Shown: positions 1 to 8,359 of the stretch, piece by piece
Position numbering within the stretch: position 1 is the first letter of the stretch
How the letters are laid out: each line of letters begins with the position of its first letter
Source: an uncultured Treponema sp.
GTDB taxonomy: Bacteria > Spirochaetota > Spirochaetia > Treponematales > Treponemataceae
Direction: 5' to 3'
Assembly: GCA_910584475.1 (NCBI GenBank)
Contig: CAJUBD010000012.1
Coordinates: 58,887-122,886 of the forward strand
Length of the DNA stretch: 64,000 bases
Position numbers and translations under genes: made by a program
Notes under the pieces: generated by a model
What the model was told of the DNA's origin: nothing
What the model saw: the letters and a program-made list of their open reading frames with translations, nothing else
The model's database searches: none

Positions 1-444
1 AAATACGCGATGCGAAATATGACTTGGGCTTTGCGGCTAAAAGTCTTTTACAAAATGTCGTCCGAGGAAATCTTGGAGCACATTATGTTTTTGGATTCTC
101 AGGCGAAAAAGGACGATTTGCTCGCGCGTGACGCGATTGAAATCCTTGAAAAAAATCCCGAGCATTACGAAGACTGGGCGAAGTGGAAATACGCCAGGTT
201 TTTGAACGCGCATGAAGAAGGCTCTGTATGGACGATTGACCCGGGCTGGGTGGAAGATGCCGCGCAAAAGGAACTTATCGCGAAGTCTGCCAGGATTTTT
301 CATTCGCAGCCTTTTACGCCAGTGGTTTTGGTTTCGTGGTTTTTTATAAAATTGCACGAACTTGATCATATACGCGCGGCGGTGGAAGCCCTGCGCTTGA
401 ATGTCGAGGCCGAATCCGCGATGGATGCGGCCGGAATAAGATAG
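1..444 (+). CDS. atpC: V-type ATPase subunit C (AC39/d family), 5' truncated
   Basis: C-terminal part of the AC39-type subunit that joins the central rotor stalk to the membrane c-ring. The frame is already open at base 1, so the start lies upstream; the visible 147 codons are less than half of the family length of about 330-350 residues. The C-terminal stretch FHSQPFTPVVLVSWFFIKLH followed by ELDHIRAAVEALRLN matches the usual AC39 ending (hydrophobic helix, then a conserved E-x2-x-I/L-R region). It is 7 bases from the subunit I gene, as expected for an ATPase operon. Family call is from motif memory and context. Confidence 0.82.
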   Translation, partial: KYAMRNMTWALRLKVFYKMSSEEILEHIMFLDSQAKKDDLLARDAIEILEKNPEHYEDWAKWKYARFLNAHEEGSVWTIDPGWVEDAAQKELIAKSARIFHSQPFTPVVLVSWFFIKLHELDHIRAAVEALRLNVEAESAMDAAGIR

Positions 445-451
445 GTGGGTT

Positions 452-2446
452 ATGGCAAGAACTACGCGGATGTGCCTTGTTGAACTTATGGTTCTCAAAG
501 AGGACATTTCGAATGTGCTTTTGTTTTTGGGAAAGAGCGGAAATTTTCAGTTCCAAAATCAATTGGGCGGCGAGGAAAATTCCCTGCGGACGACCGCCTC
601 CGCGTCCGAAAACCGCGAGCGCGAAATGTTCGCGCGCCTTGACCAGACTCGCGCTTTTTTGGGAATAGATGACTCAGCCGTTTCCATAAAGGAAGCGGAT
701 TTGCCTGATGAAGAGGACTTTGCGGAAGCGGAAAAGATAATTTCGTCGCTTGACAATTTGGTGAGGCGCGACGGTACGGAGCACGAAAACTACAAGCGGC
801 TCGAAGAGGCGTACAAAGAAGCCGCGGCGTTCAGCAACTTAAAGCAGTCTTATGGCGAACTGGAACATCTTTCATTCCTGTCGTTGCGAATCGGAAAAAT
901 AGACCCTGCGGTTTTTGACGAGCTTAAATTCGCCGTGGGACAGCGCGCGGTGGTAGTGCCGCTCGGCGAAGACAAGACGCGCATTCTCGCCGCATCGAGC
1001 AAAAGGGGGCGGTTTGCGCTTGACACGGAGCTGAAGAAATTCGGCTTTGTTCAAATGGAAATTCCGCAGGATTTCAAGGGAATTCCTGACGAAGTTTTGG
1101 CTTCGCTGAAAAGCCAGCGCGACGAGGAGCGGGTAAAGATTCGTGAAATTGAAACCGAGCGCGCTAATTTTACTGAAACTCACAAGGAAAAAATCCTGCG
1201 GCTTTTGGCTTCGTTTTCTCTCGGCGCACAGCTTCGCGACACTGAGAATTTGCTTGAATCTACGCAATTGGTCTATCGCCTTACCGGCTGGATTCCGCTT
1301 TCGGATTCAAGCGATTTTATGAGGAAAATCGACTCGCTTACTTCGGGGCGAGTTTCTGTTCGGCAATACAGACCTGAGGAAGTGCCGAGCGTCGTTTCGG
1401 GGCACGAAAAAGTTCCTGTCAGGCTCACCCGCTCGAAATTCGCGGGCGCGTTCAACAGGATGATTTTCAGCTACGGCTCGCCAGTCTACGGCACTGTCGA
1501 TCCCACGCCGTTCGTGGCGGTTTTCTTCACGCTGCTTTTCGGAATTATGTTCGGCGATGCCGGGCAGGGATTGGTGTTTTTCATAGCGGGAATCTTGATG
1601 GCGCGGAACGTCGTGAAAGTGGGCGGTTGGAACAAGTTCGCTCCGATTTTCATCGGAATCGGAATTTCAAGTATGATTATGGGCTTGCTCACAGGCGAGT
1701 TTTTCGCGAACGAGACCCTGCTTATGCCTTTCGAGCGTTTTGTGACAGGTCTTTTCGGCGAGCCAAGAAACCAAATTCTGCCGATGATGCCGCAGTCCGA
1801 CCCCGCCTCAATCAAGCGGATGTTCATGTTTTTCGGATTTTCGATTGCCGTGGGCTTCGTGATAAATTCGGCGGGAATTGTAATCAACATTGTGAATTCG
1901 TTTGCCCGTGGAAAAGTCGGACGAGCACTCTTTGGAAAGGGCGGACTTGCTGGCGCAGTTTTCTTTTGGTATGTCGTGGCTTTGGTTGTGCGCGTGGCGG
2001 CTTTCGGTCACAAGGTCGCGCCCTACGATTGGATAATAATCGGCGCGTCGCTTTTCTTCTGCGCGTTCGGCGAAGTTTTCACGAGGCTTGTCGAAGGCGA
2101 GCGTCCGGTGATGGAAAACGGATTCGGCGCGGCGGTAATCGAAGCGGTGGTGGAACTTTTGGAGACAGTCATCACCTACCTTTCAAACTCGGTGAGTTTT
2201 TTGCGCGTGGGCGCGTTCGCCTTGGCGCATGCGGTGCTCGGCTTTATCATCGGCACGATGATGGGCTTGGTAGGCGGCGTGGGCGCATTGGCGATCGGAA
2301 TCATCGGAAACGCGATTGTGATTGTCCTTGAAGGAATGATTGTCGCGATTCAGGCGATACGTTTGCAGTACTATGAATTCTTTTCCAAATTTTTCGGCGA
2401 GACAGGAAGGGAATTCAAAGCGTATGAATTCGTCTATCGAAAATAA
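452..2446 (+). CDS. atpI: V-type ATPase subunit I (a-subunit homologue)
   Basis: Membrane stator subunit, 664 residues, that forms the ion half-channels against the c-ring. Residues 1 to about 340 are soluble and helical (long Glu/Lys/Arg-rich segments); from about 345 onward there are seven or eight hydrophobic helices, beginning with the segment around GTVDPTPFVAVFFTLLFGIM. The motif SFLRVGAFALAHA near the end supplies the conserved arginine (Arg585) needed for ion transfer in this family. Start ATG at 452 follows GGTGGG. Length and architecture fit bacterial NtpI proteins. Ion specificity cannot be read from this subunit. Confidence 0.95.
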   Translation: MARTTRMCLVELMVLKEDISNVLLFLGKSGNFQFQNQLGGEENSLRTTASASENREREMFARLDQTRAFLGIDDSAVSIKEADLPDEEDFAEAEKIISSLDNLVRRDGTEHENYKRLEEAYKEAAAFSNLKQSYGELEHLSFLSLRIGKIDPAVFDELKFAVGQRAVVVPLGEDKTRILAASSKRGRFALDTELKKFGFVQMEIPQDFKGIPDEVLASLKSQRDEERVKIREIETERANFTETHKEKILRLLASFSLGAQLRDTENLLESTQLVYRLTGWIPLSDSSDFMRKIDSLTSGRVSVRQYRPEEVPSVVSGHEKVPVRLTRSKFAGAFNRMIFSYGSPVYGTVDPTPFVAVFFTLLFGIMFGDAGQGLVFFIAGILMARNVVKVGGWNKFAPIFIGIGISSMIMGLLTGEFFANETLLMPFERFVTGLFGEPRNQILPMMPQSDPASIKRMFMFFGFSIAVGFVINSAGIVINIVNSFARGKVGRALFGKGGLAGAVFFWYVVALVVRVAAFGHKVAPYDWIIIGASLFFCAFGEVFTRLVEGERPVMENGFGAAVIEAVVELLETVITYLSNSVSFLRVGAFALAHAVLGFIIGTMMGLVGGVGALAIGIIGNAIVIVLEGMIVAIQAIRLQYYEFFSKFFGETGREFKAYEFVYRK

Positions 2447-2654
2447 CAGGTTGCTTCGCAACCGCGAGTTTTTGTTTGCTCGCCGAAAGGCTCGCATTTT
2501 TGCGTTGCAAAAAACACAAAAACTCGTCCAACTTGTTGGTGACAGGTTGCTTCGCAACCGCGAGTTTTCTTAACGAAAACTCGCCCGACTTGGTTGATGA
2601 CTTCGCGAATTTCGCGGATTTGATTTGCATTTTATTTTTTTAAGGAGTGTTTTT
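2447..2654. repeat. Palindromic intergenic repeat cluster between atpI and atpK
   Basis: This 208-base gap inside the ATPase operon holds two copies of ACAGGTTGCTTCGCAACCGC (about 2448-2467 and 2540-2559); each contains the hairpin GGTTGC-TTC-GCAACC. Between them is a larger inverted repeat whose arms are CGAGTTTTTGT (from 2465) and ACAAAAACTCG (to 2526). That inner palindrome recurs in inverted orientation at 13659-13728. No reading frame of interest is present. The strong ribosome binding site AAGGAG of atpK begins after the cluster. Confidence 0.75.
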
Positions 2655-2987
2655 ATGAACAAGAAAATTTTTGTTTTGGCGGCGGCGTTGTTTTGCGTCG
2701 CGATGGCAGGGCTTTTCGCACAGGCTTCTTCTTCCGAAAACGCGGAGGAGCAGGCGATTGAGCAGGCGGACAATTCAAAGGCTTTCAAGTATATCGCGGC
2801 TTGTCTTGCGGTGGGCTTTTCGTGCATTGCCGGCGGAATGGCGGTCGGAAAAATCGGCGCTGCGGCGATGGGCGCGATGAGCGAAAACTCGGAGCTTTCT
2901 GGAAAGGCTTTGCCTTTCGTAGGACTTGCCGAAGGAATCTGTCTTTGGGGATTCCTCGTGGCTTTGCTCATAATCATTCTCGGATAG
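2655..2987 (+). CDS. atpK: V-type ATPase subunit K (c-ring proteolipid)
   Basis: Rotor-ring subunit, 110 residues. Residues 1-23 look like a cleavable signal peptide (MNKK, hydrophobic core, GLFAQA), followed by an acidic linker and then the c-type helical hairpin: helix 1 with the glycine-rich GGMAVGKIGAAAMGAMSE and helix 2 FVGLAEGICLWGFLVALL. Glu93 in LAEGI is the ion-binding carboxylate. Start ATG 2655 was chosen over an upstream in-frame ATG at 2625 because AAGGAG lies 7 bases upstream of it and the signal-like N-terminus begins there. It is a single-hairpin form, unlike the four-helix NtpK of Enterococcus. No glutamine is seen in helix 1, so sodium specificity is not evident. Confidence 0.93.
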   Translation: MNKKIFVLAAALFCVAMAGLFAQASSSENAEEQAIEQADNSKAFKYIAACLAVGFSCIAGGMAVGKIGAAAMGAMSENSELSGKALPFVGLAEGICLWGFLVALLIIILG

Positions 2988-2994
2988 GCTTTCC

Positions 2995-3339
2995 GTGCAG
3001 TATTTTGTCATCGGCGAGCGAGAAATCGTGCTCGCCTTCGCGCTCGTCGGCGTGGAGGGGGCGGTCGCGGTGAACCGCAATGAAGCCCTCGAAGCGTTCA
3101 GTCGCGCGACGGGAAAAAATTTTCTCGACAAAAATATTTCCGCTCCGTCGAGCGCGGAACGTCCGAAAGTCTTGATTTTGACTGAAGAAATTTCGATGCT
3201 GCTTGAAGAGGAAGTTGTCGAATGGCAGCGCGGCGCGAGTTATCCGCTCATCGTTGAAATTCCAGGAATAGGCGGACATTTGGCGGGACGAAAGACTCTC
3301 ACTCAGTCGATTCGCGAGGCGGTGGGAATACAGATTTAG
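2995..3339 (+). CDS. atpF: V-type ATPase subunit F
   Basis: Small central-stalk subunit, 114 residues, that binds subunit D and contacts the catalytic head. The Rossmann-like fold is suggested by alternating strands MQYFVIGE, FALVGVEG, PKVLILTEE and YPLIVEIPG, the last being the typical family strand (I-x-x-I-P). Start is GTG at 2995, eight bases after the atpK stop; no strong Shine-Dalgarno is visible, so translational coupling is likely. The position between K and E and the length of about 100-115 residues fit the family. It is followed by a run of GTAAT repeats at 3340-3362. Confidence 0.85.
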   Translation: MQYFVIGEREIVLAFALVGVEGAVAVNRNEALEAFSRATGKNFLDKNISAPSSAERPKVLILTEEISMLLEEEVVEWQRGASYPLIVEIPGIGGHLAGRKTLTQSIREAVGIQI

Positions 3340-3364
3340 GTAATAGGTAATGGGTAGTAAGTAA
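3340..3364 (+). repeat. GTAAT-type short tandem repeat in operon gap
   Basis: The bases between atpF and atpE read as imperfect repeats of GGTAATRGGTAATGGG. The same short motif appears at 13641-13656, 13750-13762, 53463-53482 and 53921-53946, always at or just after a stop codon. It looks like a low-complexity dispersed repeat; no function is assigned. Confidence 0.6.
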
Positions 3365-4006
3365 ATGGAAGAACTACGGTCTACTGAAATTCTCGAAAAG
3401 GAAATTCAAGATGAATCCCGAAAGGAAGCGGAAAAAATTCTTGAGGCGGCGGAGCGCGAGGCGGAAAAGATTCTTTCGGAAGTCGAGTCTCGCTTGGAAA
3501 GCGCGAAAACCGAGCGCGAAAAATTCTATGCGGAAAAAGTCGCGAAGTGTGAAAGAGATTTGCGCGCTTCCGTTCCGCTCGAATGCATGAGATTTTTGGT
3601 TTCGTTCATTTCGCAAGGCGTGGACGATGCGCTGAACGAATATTTCAAAAAACTTTCGCAGGAAGAACGCCTTGAAATTTCTCTAAAGCCTATTTTGCGA
3701 AATAAGGAATTTTTCTTGAATAAAAAATTCCGCGCGAAAATTTATGGATTTGATTTGGATTTGGCGCGAAATTCACTTGAAAAAAGTTTCAAGGAAAATC
3801 TTCTCTCTTGCGAAAAAATTGACTTCGCTCATTCGGGCGAAAATGCGCAAAGCGGAATCGAATTCCACGAGGGCGTGATTTTGGAATCCGAGGACAAGGG
3901 CATAAAATGCCGACTCACTTTGGAAGAAGCCGTAAGCGAACTCAAGGACAAACATTACGGCGAATTGGCGGAAAAACTTTTTGGCAATGAATTGAGGAAA
4001 ATATGA
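3365..4006 (+). CDS. atpE: V-type ATPase subunit E
   Basis: Peripheral-stalk subunit, 213 residues. The first 70 residues are a continuous charged helix (EKEIQDESRKEAEKILEAAE) predicted to form the stalk coiled coil, and the C-terminal half is mixed alpha/beta and would bind the A/B head; the EGVILESEDKGIKCRLTLEE segment resembles the family's C-terminal G-G-V/I-x-L region. It overlaps atpA by four bases (ATGA), implying coupled translation. The usual partner, subunit G/H, is not found in this stretch and may lie upstream of the window. Confidence 0.88.
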   Translation: MEELRSTEILEKEIQDESRKEAEKILEAAEREAEKILSEVESRLESAKTEREKFYAEKVAKCERDLRASVPLECMRFLVSFISQGVDDALNEYFKKLSQEERLEISLKPILRNKEFFLNKKFRAKIYGFDLDLARNSLEKSFKENLLSCEKIDFAHSGENAQSGIEFHEGVILESEDKGIKCRLTLEEAVSELKDKHYGELAEKLFGNELRKI

Positions 4007-5808
4007 TAACTGGAAAAATTACGCGCGTTTCAGGTCCGATCGTATTTGCCGAAGGGCTTGAAGGCTGCGGACTTTACGATGTGGTGAATGTCGGCGAAAA
4101 GCGACTCATGGGCGAAATAATCCGCCAGAGCGAAGGGCAGGCGACGATTCAGGTCTACGAGGACGTGACAGGGCTTCGCATCGGCGAGAATGTCGAATGC
4201 GTGGAAATGCCGCTTTCCCTGCATTTGGGGCCGGGGCTTGTCGGCACGATTTATGACGGAATACAGCGTCCTCTGAAAACTATGTGCGAGAATTCAGGCT
4301 CTTTCCTCACGGCAGGAGAACGCGCGGATGCGCTTGATTTGGAAAGGAAATGGGAATTCCGCGCGGCGAAAAATTCCGACGGAAACGAGATTTCTGAAGG
4401 CATGCCGATTTTTCCCGGAATGGTTTTGGGAACGGTTCAGGAAACTTCGTCGATTTTGCACAAAGTGATGGTCTCACCTCAAACGCGCGGACGCGTCTTG
4501 AAGGAATTCCTCGGAAATGGTTCTTATACAGTAAACGAAAAAATCGCCGTGACAGAACTCGGTGAAGAGATAAAGCTCGCGCAATATTGGCCGGTGCGCC
4601 GCGCCCGTCCTTATTCGCAAAAACTCGGTGTGACAGAGCCTTTGATCACGGGGCTTCGCGTTATTGATGTTTTGTTTCCGCTTTCCAAAGGCGGCACGGC
4701 GGCGATTCCCGGCGGATTCGGCACAGGAAAGACGATGACGCAGCATTCAATTGCGAAATGGTGCGACGCTGACTTGATAATCTACATCGGCTGCGGCGAG
4801 CGCGGCAACGAGATGACCGATGTTCTCACGGAATTTCCTGAAATCATCGACCCGAGAACTGGACGCTCGCTCATGGAACGGACGATTCTCATCGCGAACA
4901 CGTCGAACATGCCGGTGGCGGCGCGAGAAGTGTCGCTTTATTCAGGAATCACGCTCGCAGAATATTATCGCGACATGGGAATGGCCGTCGCAATCATGGC
5001 GGATTCTACGAGCCGCTGGGCGGAAGCCTTGCGCGAGCTTTCTGGCCGCCTCGAGGAGATGCCCGCCGAGGAAGGATTTCCGGCTTATTTGCCGACGCGC
5101 TTGGCGGAATTTTACGAGAGGGCGGGGCGCGTGATTCCTCTTTGCGGAGGCGAGGGAAGCGTCAGCGTAATCGGCGCGGTTTCCCCTCCGGGCGGCGACT
5201 TTTCAGAGCCGGTCACGCAGCACACGAAACGCTTTATCCGATGCTTTTGGGCGCTCGACCGTGACTTGGCGAACGCGAGGCATTATCCCGCGATTGGCTG
5301 GATTGACTCGTATTCCGAATATGCCGACGAAGTGAGGGAATGGTGGCAGGCGCACAATCCGAAAATGTTCTCGATAAGGCAGCGCGCACTAGACCTTCTC
5401 AAGGCGGAACAGCGTCTCGAGCAAATCGTGCGCCTCATCGGGCCTGACGCTCTGCCTGATGTTGAGCGGCTCGTGCTCACGGTTTCGGACATGATAAAGA
5501 CAGGATTTTTGCAGCAGGACGGCTTCGACAAAATCGACTCTTACTGCGCTCCTGAAAAGCAAATTGAAATCCTTTCGCTGATAATGAAATTCTACGACAA
5601 GGCGGAACGCGTCGTCAAGGCGGGCGCGCCTCTTTCCAAAGTGGCTTCGCTTCCCGTGCGCGAGGAAATCATGCGCATAAAAAGCGGCGTTGAGAATTCC
5701 GCGCTAGAAAAAATCAAGGAAGTTGAAGGGCATCTCGAAAGCCAGATGGGCGACATTGAGCGGCTCTACGTTTCGTCGCTCGGAAACGATCGCAAGGTGG
5801 CAATATGA
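4003..5808 (+). CDS. atpA: V-type ATPase catalytic subunit A
   Basis: Catalytic nucleotide-binding subunit, 601 residues, hydrolysing or making ATP at the A/B interface. Visible landmarks are the N-terminal beta barrel (GKITRVSGPIVFAEG), the non-homologous insert typical of V-type A subunits between about residues 110 and 190, the Walker A loop GGFGTGKT at about 237-244, GCGERGNEMTDVL, and IMADSTSRWAEALRE. Length matches the usual 580-600. Start ATG 4003 overlaps the atpE stop and the gene's own stop overlaps atpB by four bases. Confidence 0.98.
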   Translation: MITGKITRVSGPIVFAEGLEGCGLYDVVNVGEKRLMGEIIRQSEGQATIQVYEDVTGLRIGENVECVEMPLSLHLGPGLVGTIYDGIQRPLKTMCENSGSFLTAGERADALDLERKWEFRAAKNSDGNEISEGMPIFPGMVLGTVQETSSILHKVMVSPQTRGRVLKEFLGNGSYTVNEKIAVTELGEEIKLAQYWPVRRARPYSQKLGVTEPLITGLRVIDVLFPLSKGGTAAIPGGFGTGKTMTQHSIAKWCDADLIIYIGCGERGNEMTDVLTEFPEIIDPRTGRSLMERTILIANTSNMPVAAREVSLYSGITLAEYYRDMGMAVAIMADSTSRWAEALRELSGRLEEMPAEEGFPAYLPTRLAEFYERAGRVIPLCGGEGSVSVIGAVSPPGGDFSEPVTQHTKRFIRCFWALDRDLANARHYPAIGWIDSYSEYADEVREWWQAHNPKMFSIRQRALDLLKAEQRLEQIVRLIGPDALPDVERLVLTVSDMIKTGFLQQDGFDKIDSYCAPEKQIEILSLIMKFYDKAERVVKAGAPLSKVASLPVREEIMRIKSGVENSALEKIKEVEGHLESQMGDIERLYVSSLGNDRKVAI

Positions 5809-7214
5809 AGGGCATAGAATATCGCGGAATAAACTCTGTTGACGGACCGATCGTCGCGGTGAAGCGCAGCGAAAACGTGGCGTACAATGAAGTGGTCTGC
5901 GTTCGGGACAAATTCGGCGCGAAGCGTACCGGCCGCGTAATCGACATGAACAAAGATGCGGCGGTGGTGCAGATTTTCGGCGCGACAAGCGGCATCGACT
6001 TGGACAATTCCTCAGTGGAATTTCTCGACGAGCCTTTGGAACTGCGCGTGGGCGAAGGCTTGCTCGGCAGAATCTTCAACGGGCTTGGCGAGCCAATCGA
6101 CGGTTATGGGCAAATCGTTTCTTCCGAAAAGCGCGACGTGAACGGCGCGCCGATAAATCCTTATGCTCGCGTCTATCCACGCGATTTCATACAGACTGGC
6201 ATCTCCGCCATCGACGGAATGAACACTTTGATTCGCGGACAAAAACTTCCGATTTTTTCGGGAAACGGACTTCCGCATAACCGCCTCGCCGCGCAAATAA
6301 TCAGGCAGGCGAAACTCAAGAATTCCAGCGACCAATTCGTCATGGTTTTCGCGGGAATGGGCATCAAGTACGACGTGGCGAAATTCTTCACCGATTCGTT
6401 CGAGGAAAGCGGCGTGCTTTCAAAGGTCGTCATGTTCCTTTCTCTCGCGGACGCGCCCAGCATCGAGCGCACGATAACTCCGCGATGCGCGCTTACGGCG
6501 GCAGAATATTTGGCGTATGAAAAGGGAATGCACGTTCTCGTAGTGATGACCGACATGACGAACTATTGCGAGGCTTTGCGCGAGATTTCCACTACGCGCG
6601 GCGAAGTGCCGGGAAGAAAAGGCTATCCCGGCTATCTATATTCGGACTTGGCGGAACTCTACGAGCGCGCCGGCCGCATAAAGGACAGCGAAGGCTCGAT
6701 TACGCAAATCCCGATTCTCACTATGCCGAACGACGACATTTCAAATCCGATTCCCGACCTCACAGGCTACATCACCGAAGGTCAGATTGTTCTTGACCGC
6801 GAACTTTTCCAGCGCGGAATGTATCCGCCAGTGGCAGGACTTCCTTCTCTTTCGCGCCTCATGAAAGACGGAATCGGCGTGGCGAAGGACGGCCGCGTGA
6901 TGACGCGCGAAGATCACGCCAACGTTTCGTCGCAACTTTTCGCGGCGTACTCGAAAGTCAAGTCCATCCGAAATCTCGCGGCGATAATCGGCGAAGAGGA
7001 ACTCGGCGAACTCGACAAACAATATTTGAATTTTGGCGCGCACTTTGAAAAGGAATTTCTCGGACAGGACGAGCACGAAGACCGCTCCATCGAGCAGACG
7101 CTCGACATTGGATGGAAGATGCTTTCGCTTTTGCCGCGCGAAGAGCTTCTGCGCATAAAACCCGAATTCATCGAAAAATATCTGCCGAAAAACGAGGAGG
7201 CGGACAAAAAATAA
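5805..7214 (+). CDS. atpB: V-type ATPase regulatory subunit B
   Basis: Non-catalytic nucleotide-binding partner of subunit A, 469 residues. It has the family barrel (YRGINSVDGPIVAV), and at the Walker A position it reads FSGNGLPHNRLAAQI instead of a GKT loop, the mark of B subunits. MVVMTDMTNYCEALREIS and YLYSDLAELYERAGRI further confirm it. It begins within the atpA stop (ATGA overlap) and ends directly against the atpD start, so A, B and D are translated as a coupled set. Confidence 0.98.
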   Translation: MKGIEYRGINSVDGPIVAVKRSENVAYNEVVCVRDKFGAKRTGRVIDMNKDAAVVQIFGATSGIDLDNSSVEFLDEPLELRVGEGLLGRIFNGLGEPIDGYGQIVSSEKRDVNGAPINPYARVYPRDFIQTGISAIDGMNTLIRGQKLPIFSGNGLPHNRLAAQIIRQAKLKNSSDQFVMVFAGMGIKYDVAKFFTDSFEESGVLSKVVMFLSLADAPSIERTITPRCALTAAEYLAYEKGMHVLVVMTDMTNYCEALREISTTRGEVPGRKGYPGYLYSDLAELYERAGRIKDSEGSITQIPILTMPNDDISNPIPDLTGYITEGQIVLDRELFQRGMYPPVAGLPSLSRLMKDGIGVAKDGRVMTREDHANVSSQLFAAYSKVKSIRNLAAIIGEEELGELDKQYLNFGAHFEKEFLGQDEHEDRSIEQTLDIGWKMLSLLPREELLRIKPEFIEKYLPKNEEADKK

Positions 7215-7850
7215 ATGAGGCTGAACATCGCACCCACAAAGTCAAACCTTCTCGCGATGAAAGAGCACCTTTCCAGCGCGGAAAACGGCTACGATTTGCT
7301 TGAGCAAAAGCGCGAAATCCTCGTAATGGAACTTATGCACATGGCGGAGCGCGTGAGAATTCTAGAGACGAAAATCGACAAGGCGACGCAGACTTCTTAT
7401 GCCGCGCTCAAGCGAATGCTGATGAACGTCGGAGGTGACCGCGTAGAACAGATTTCCCGCGCCGTAAAATACGATTTCCACATCGAGGAAAAAGCCGTGA
7501 CAATCGGCGGAATGAATTTCTCTTCCATCGTGATGAATCCGCCGCAAAAGCAATTATTCTATTCCGCGCTCGGAACTTTTTCTTCCTGCGATGAAGTGAT
7601 AAGCGACTTTTTTGATTTGCTGACGCTTCTTACCGAAATGGCTTCAATCAGGACGATAGTGTGGCGGCTCGCGGGCGAAGTGAAGAAGACTCAGCGCAGG
7701 GTGAACGCCCTCGACAAGATGGTTATTCCACAGACACGCGAAACAAAGAAATACATCGAAAGCCAGCTAGAGGAGCGCGAAAGGGACAACACATTCGTGC
7801 TCAAGGCGCTTAAGAACAAAAAGAATTCACAGGGGGAAAACAGATGCTGA
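7215..7850 (+). CDS. atpD: V-type ATPase subunit D (central shaft)
   Basis: Rotor shaft subunit, 211 residues, forming two long antiparallel helices inside the A3B3 head. N-terminal MRLNIAPTKSNLLAMKEHL and C-terminal RRVNALDKMVIPQTRETKKYI are textbook D-subunit segments. Start ATG follows the atpB stop with no gap, with GAGG provided by the atpB tail. The last 7 bases overlap the next gene, a UspA-like protein, indicating that the latter belongs to the same transcript. Confidence 0.96.
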   Translation: MRLNIAPTKSNLLAMKEHLSSAENGYDLLEQKREILVMELMHMAERVRILETKIDKATQTSYAALKRMLMNVGGDRVEQISRAVKYDFHIEEKAVTIGGMNFSSIVMNPPQKQLFYSALGTFSSCDEVISDFFDLLTLLTEMASIRTIVWRLAGEVKKTQRRVNALDKMVIPQTRETKKYIESQLEERERDNTFVLKALKNKKNSQGENRC

Positions 7851-8350
7851 AACCTTTGATTCGCAATGTCGTAGTGGCCGTAAACGGCTCTGACTCTTCG
7901 GCGCGCGCCGCAATGTACGGAATCCTCATGGCGAAGCAATACCATCTCAACTTGAAATTCGTATATGTCGTTGACACGGCGACTCTCAAACGTCTCACGA
8001 TAAGCCATTTTTTGTTGGAAGAGGAGAATCTTGGTTTTGCGCAGGATCTCCGCGCCGACGGACAAAAATATTTGGACTACGCTATGATGCTCGCCAAGAA
8101 AAAGGGTGTGAAGGCGCAGACGGAACTCCTCGAAGGTTCGGTATGGGGCGAAGTGATAAGCGCGGCCGACAAGTTTAAGGCGGATCTAATACTTGTAGGC
8201 GGCAGCGGAACAACATCGTCGGGACACGCGGCGGCATCTGGCTCGACAGGGCATTTTTCCCTTGCGGACAAGGAAATCATAATGAACGCGCATTGCTCCG
8301 TGATGGTCGTCCGGGAGCCGAAAATCGAACAACTCTTCAGGATCTTGTAA
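7844..8350 (+). CDS. UspA-family universal stress protein
   Basis: Predicted 168-residue cytosolic protein with the UspA fold: strand RNVVVAVNGSDSSARAAMYG at the N-terminus, LILVGGSGTTSSGH in the position of the family's G-2x-G-9x-G-S/T nucleotide loop, then SVMVVRE as the last strand. The motif reads GGSG...GSTGHFS, close to the ATP-binding type though spacing should be checked. AGGGGG precedes the start and the gene overlaps atpD by 7 bases, so it is co-transcribed with the ATPase. A role in sensing energy state or modulating the pump is an inference from location only. Confidence 0.85.
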   Translation: MLKPLIRNVVVAVNGSDSSARAAMYGILMAKQYHLNLKFVYVVDTATLKRLTISHFLLEEENLGFAQDLRADGQKYLDYAMMLAKKKGVKAQTELLEGSVWGEVISAADKFKADLILVGGSGTTSSGHAAASGSTGHFSLADKEIIMNAHCSVMVVREPKIEQLFRIL

Positions 8351-8359
8351 GCGCGAAGT

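Noticed and set aside
1627..2331. Long Arg/Gly-rich frame within atpI
   Set aside because: Shadow frame of a real membrane protein gene; composition typical of a frame-shifted GC-rich gene.
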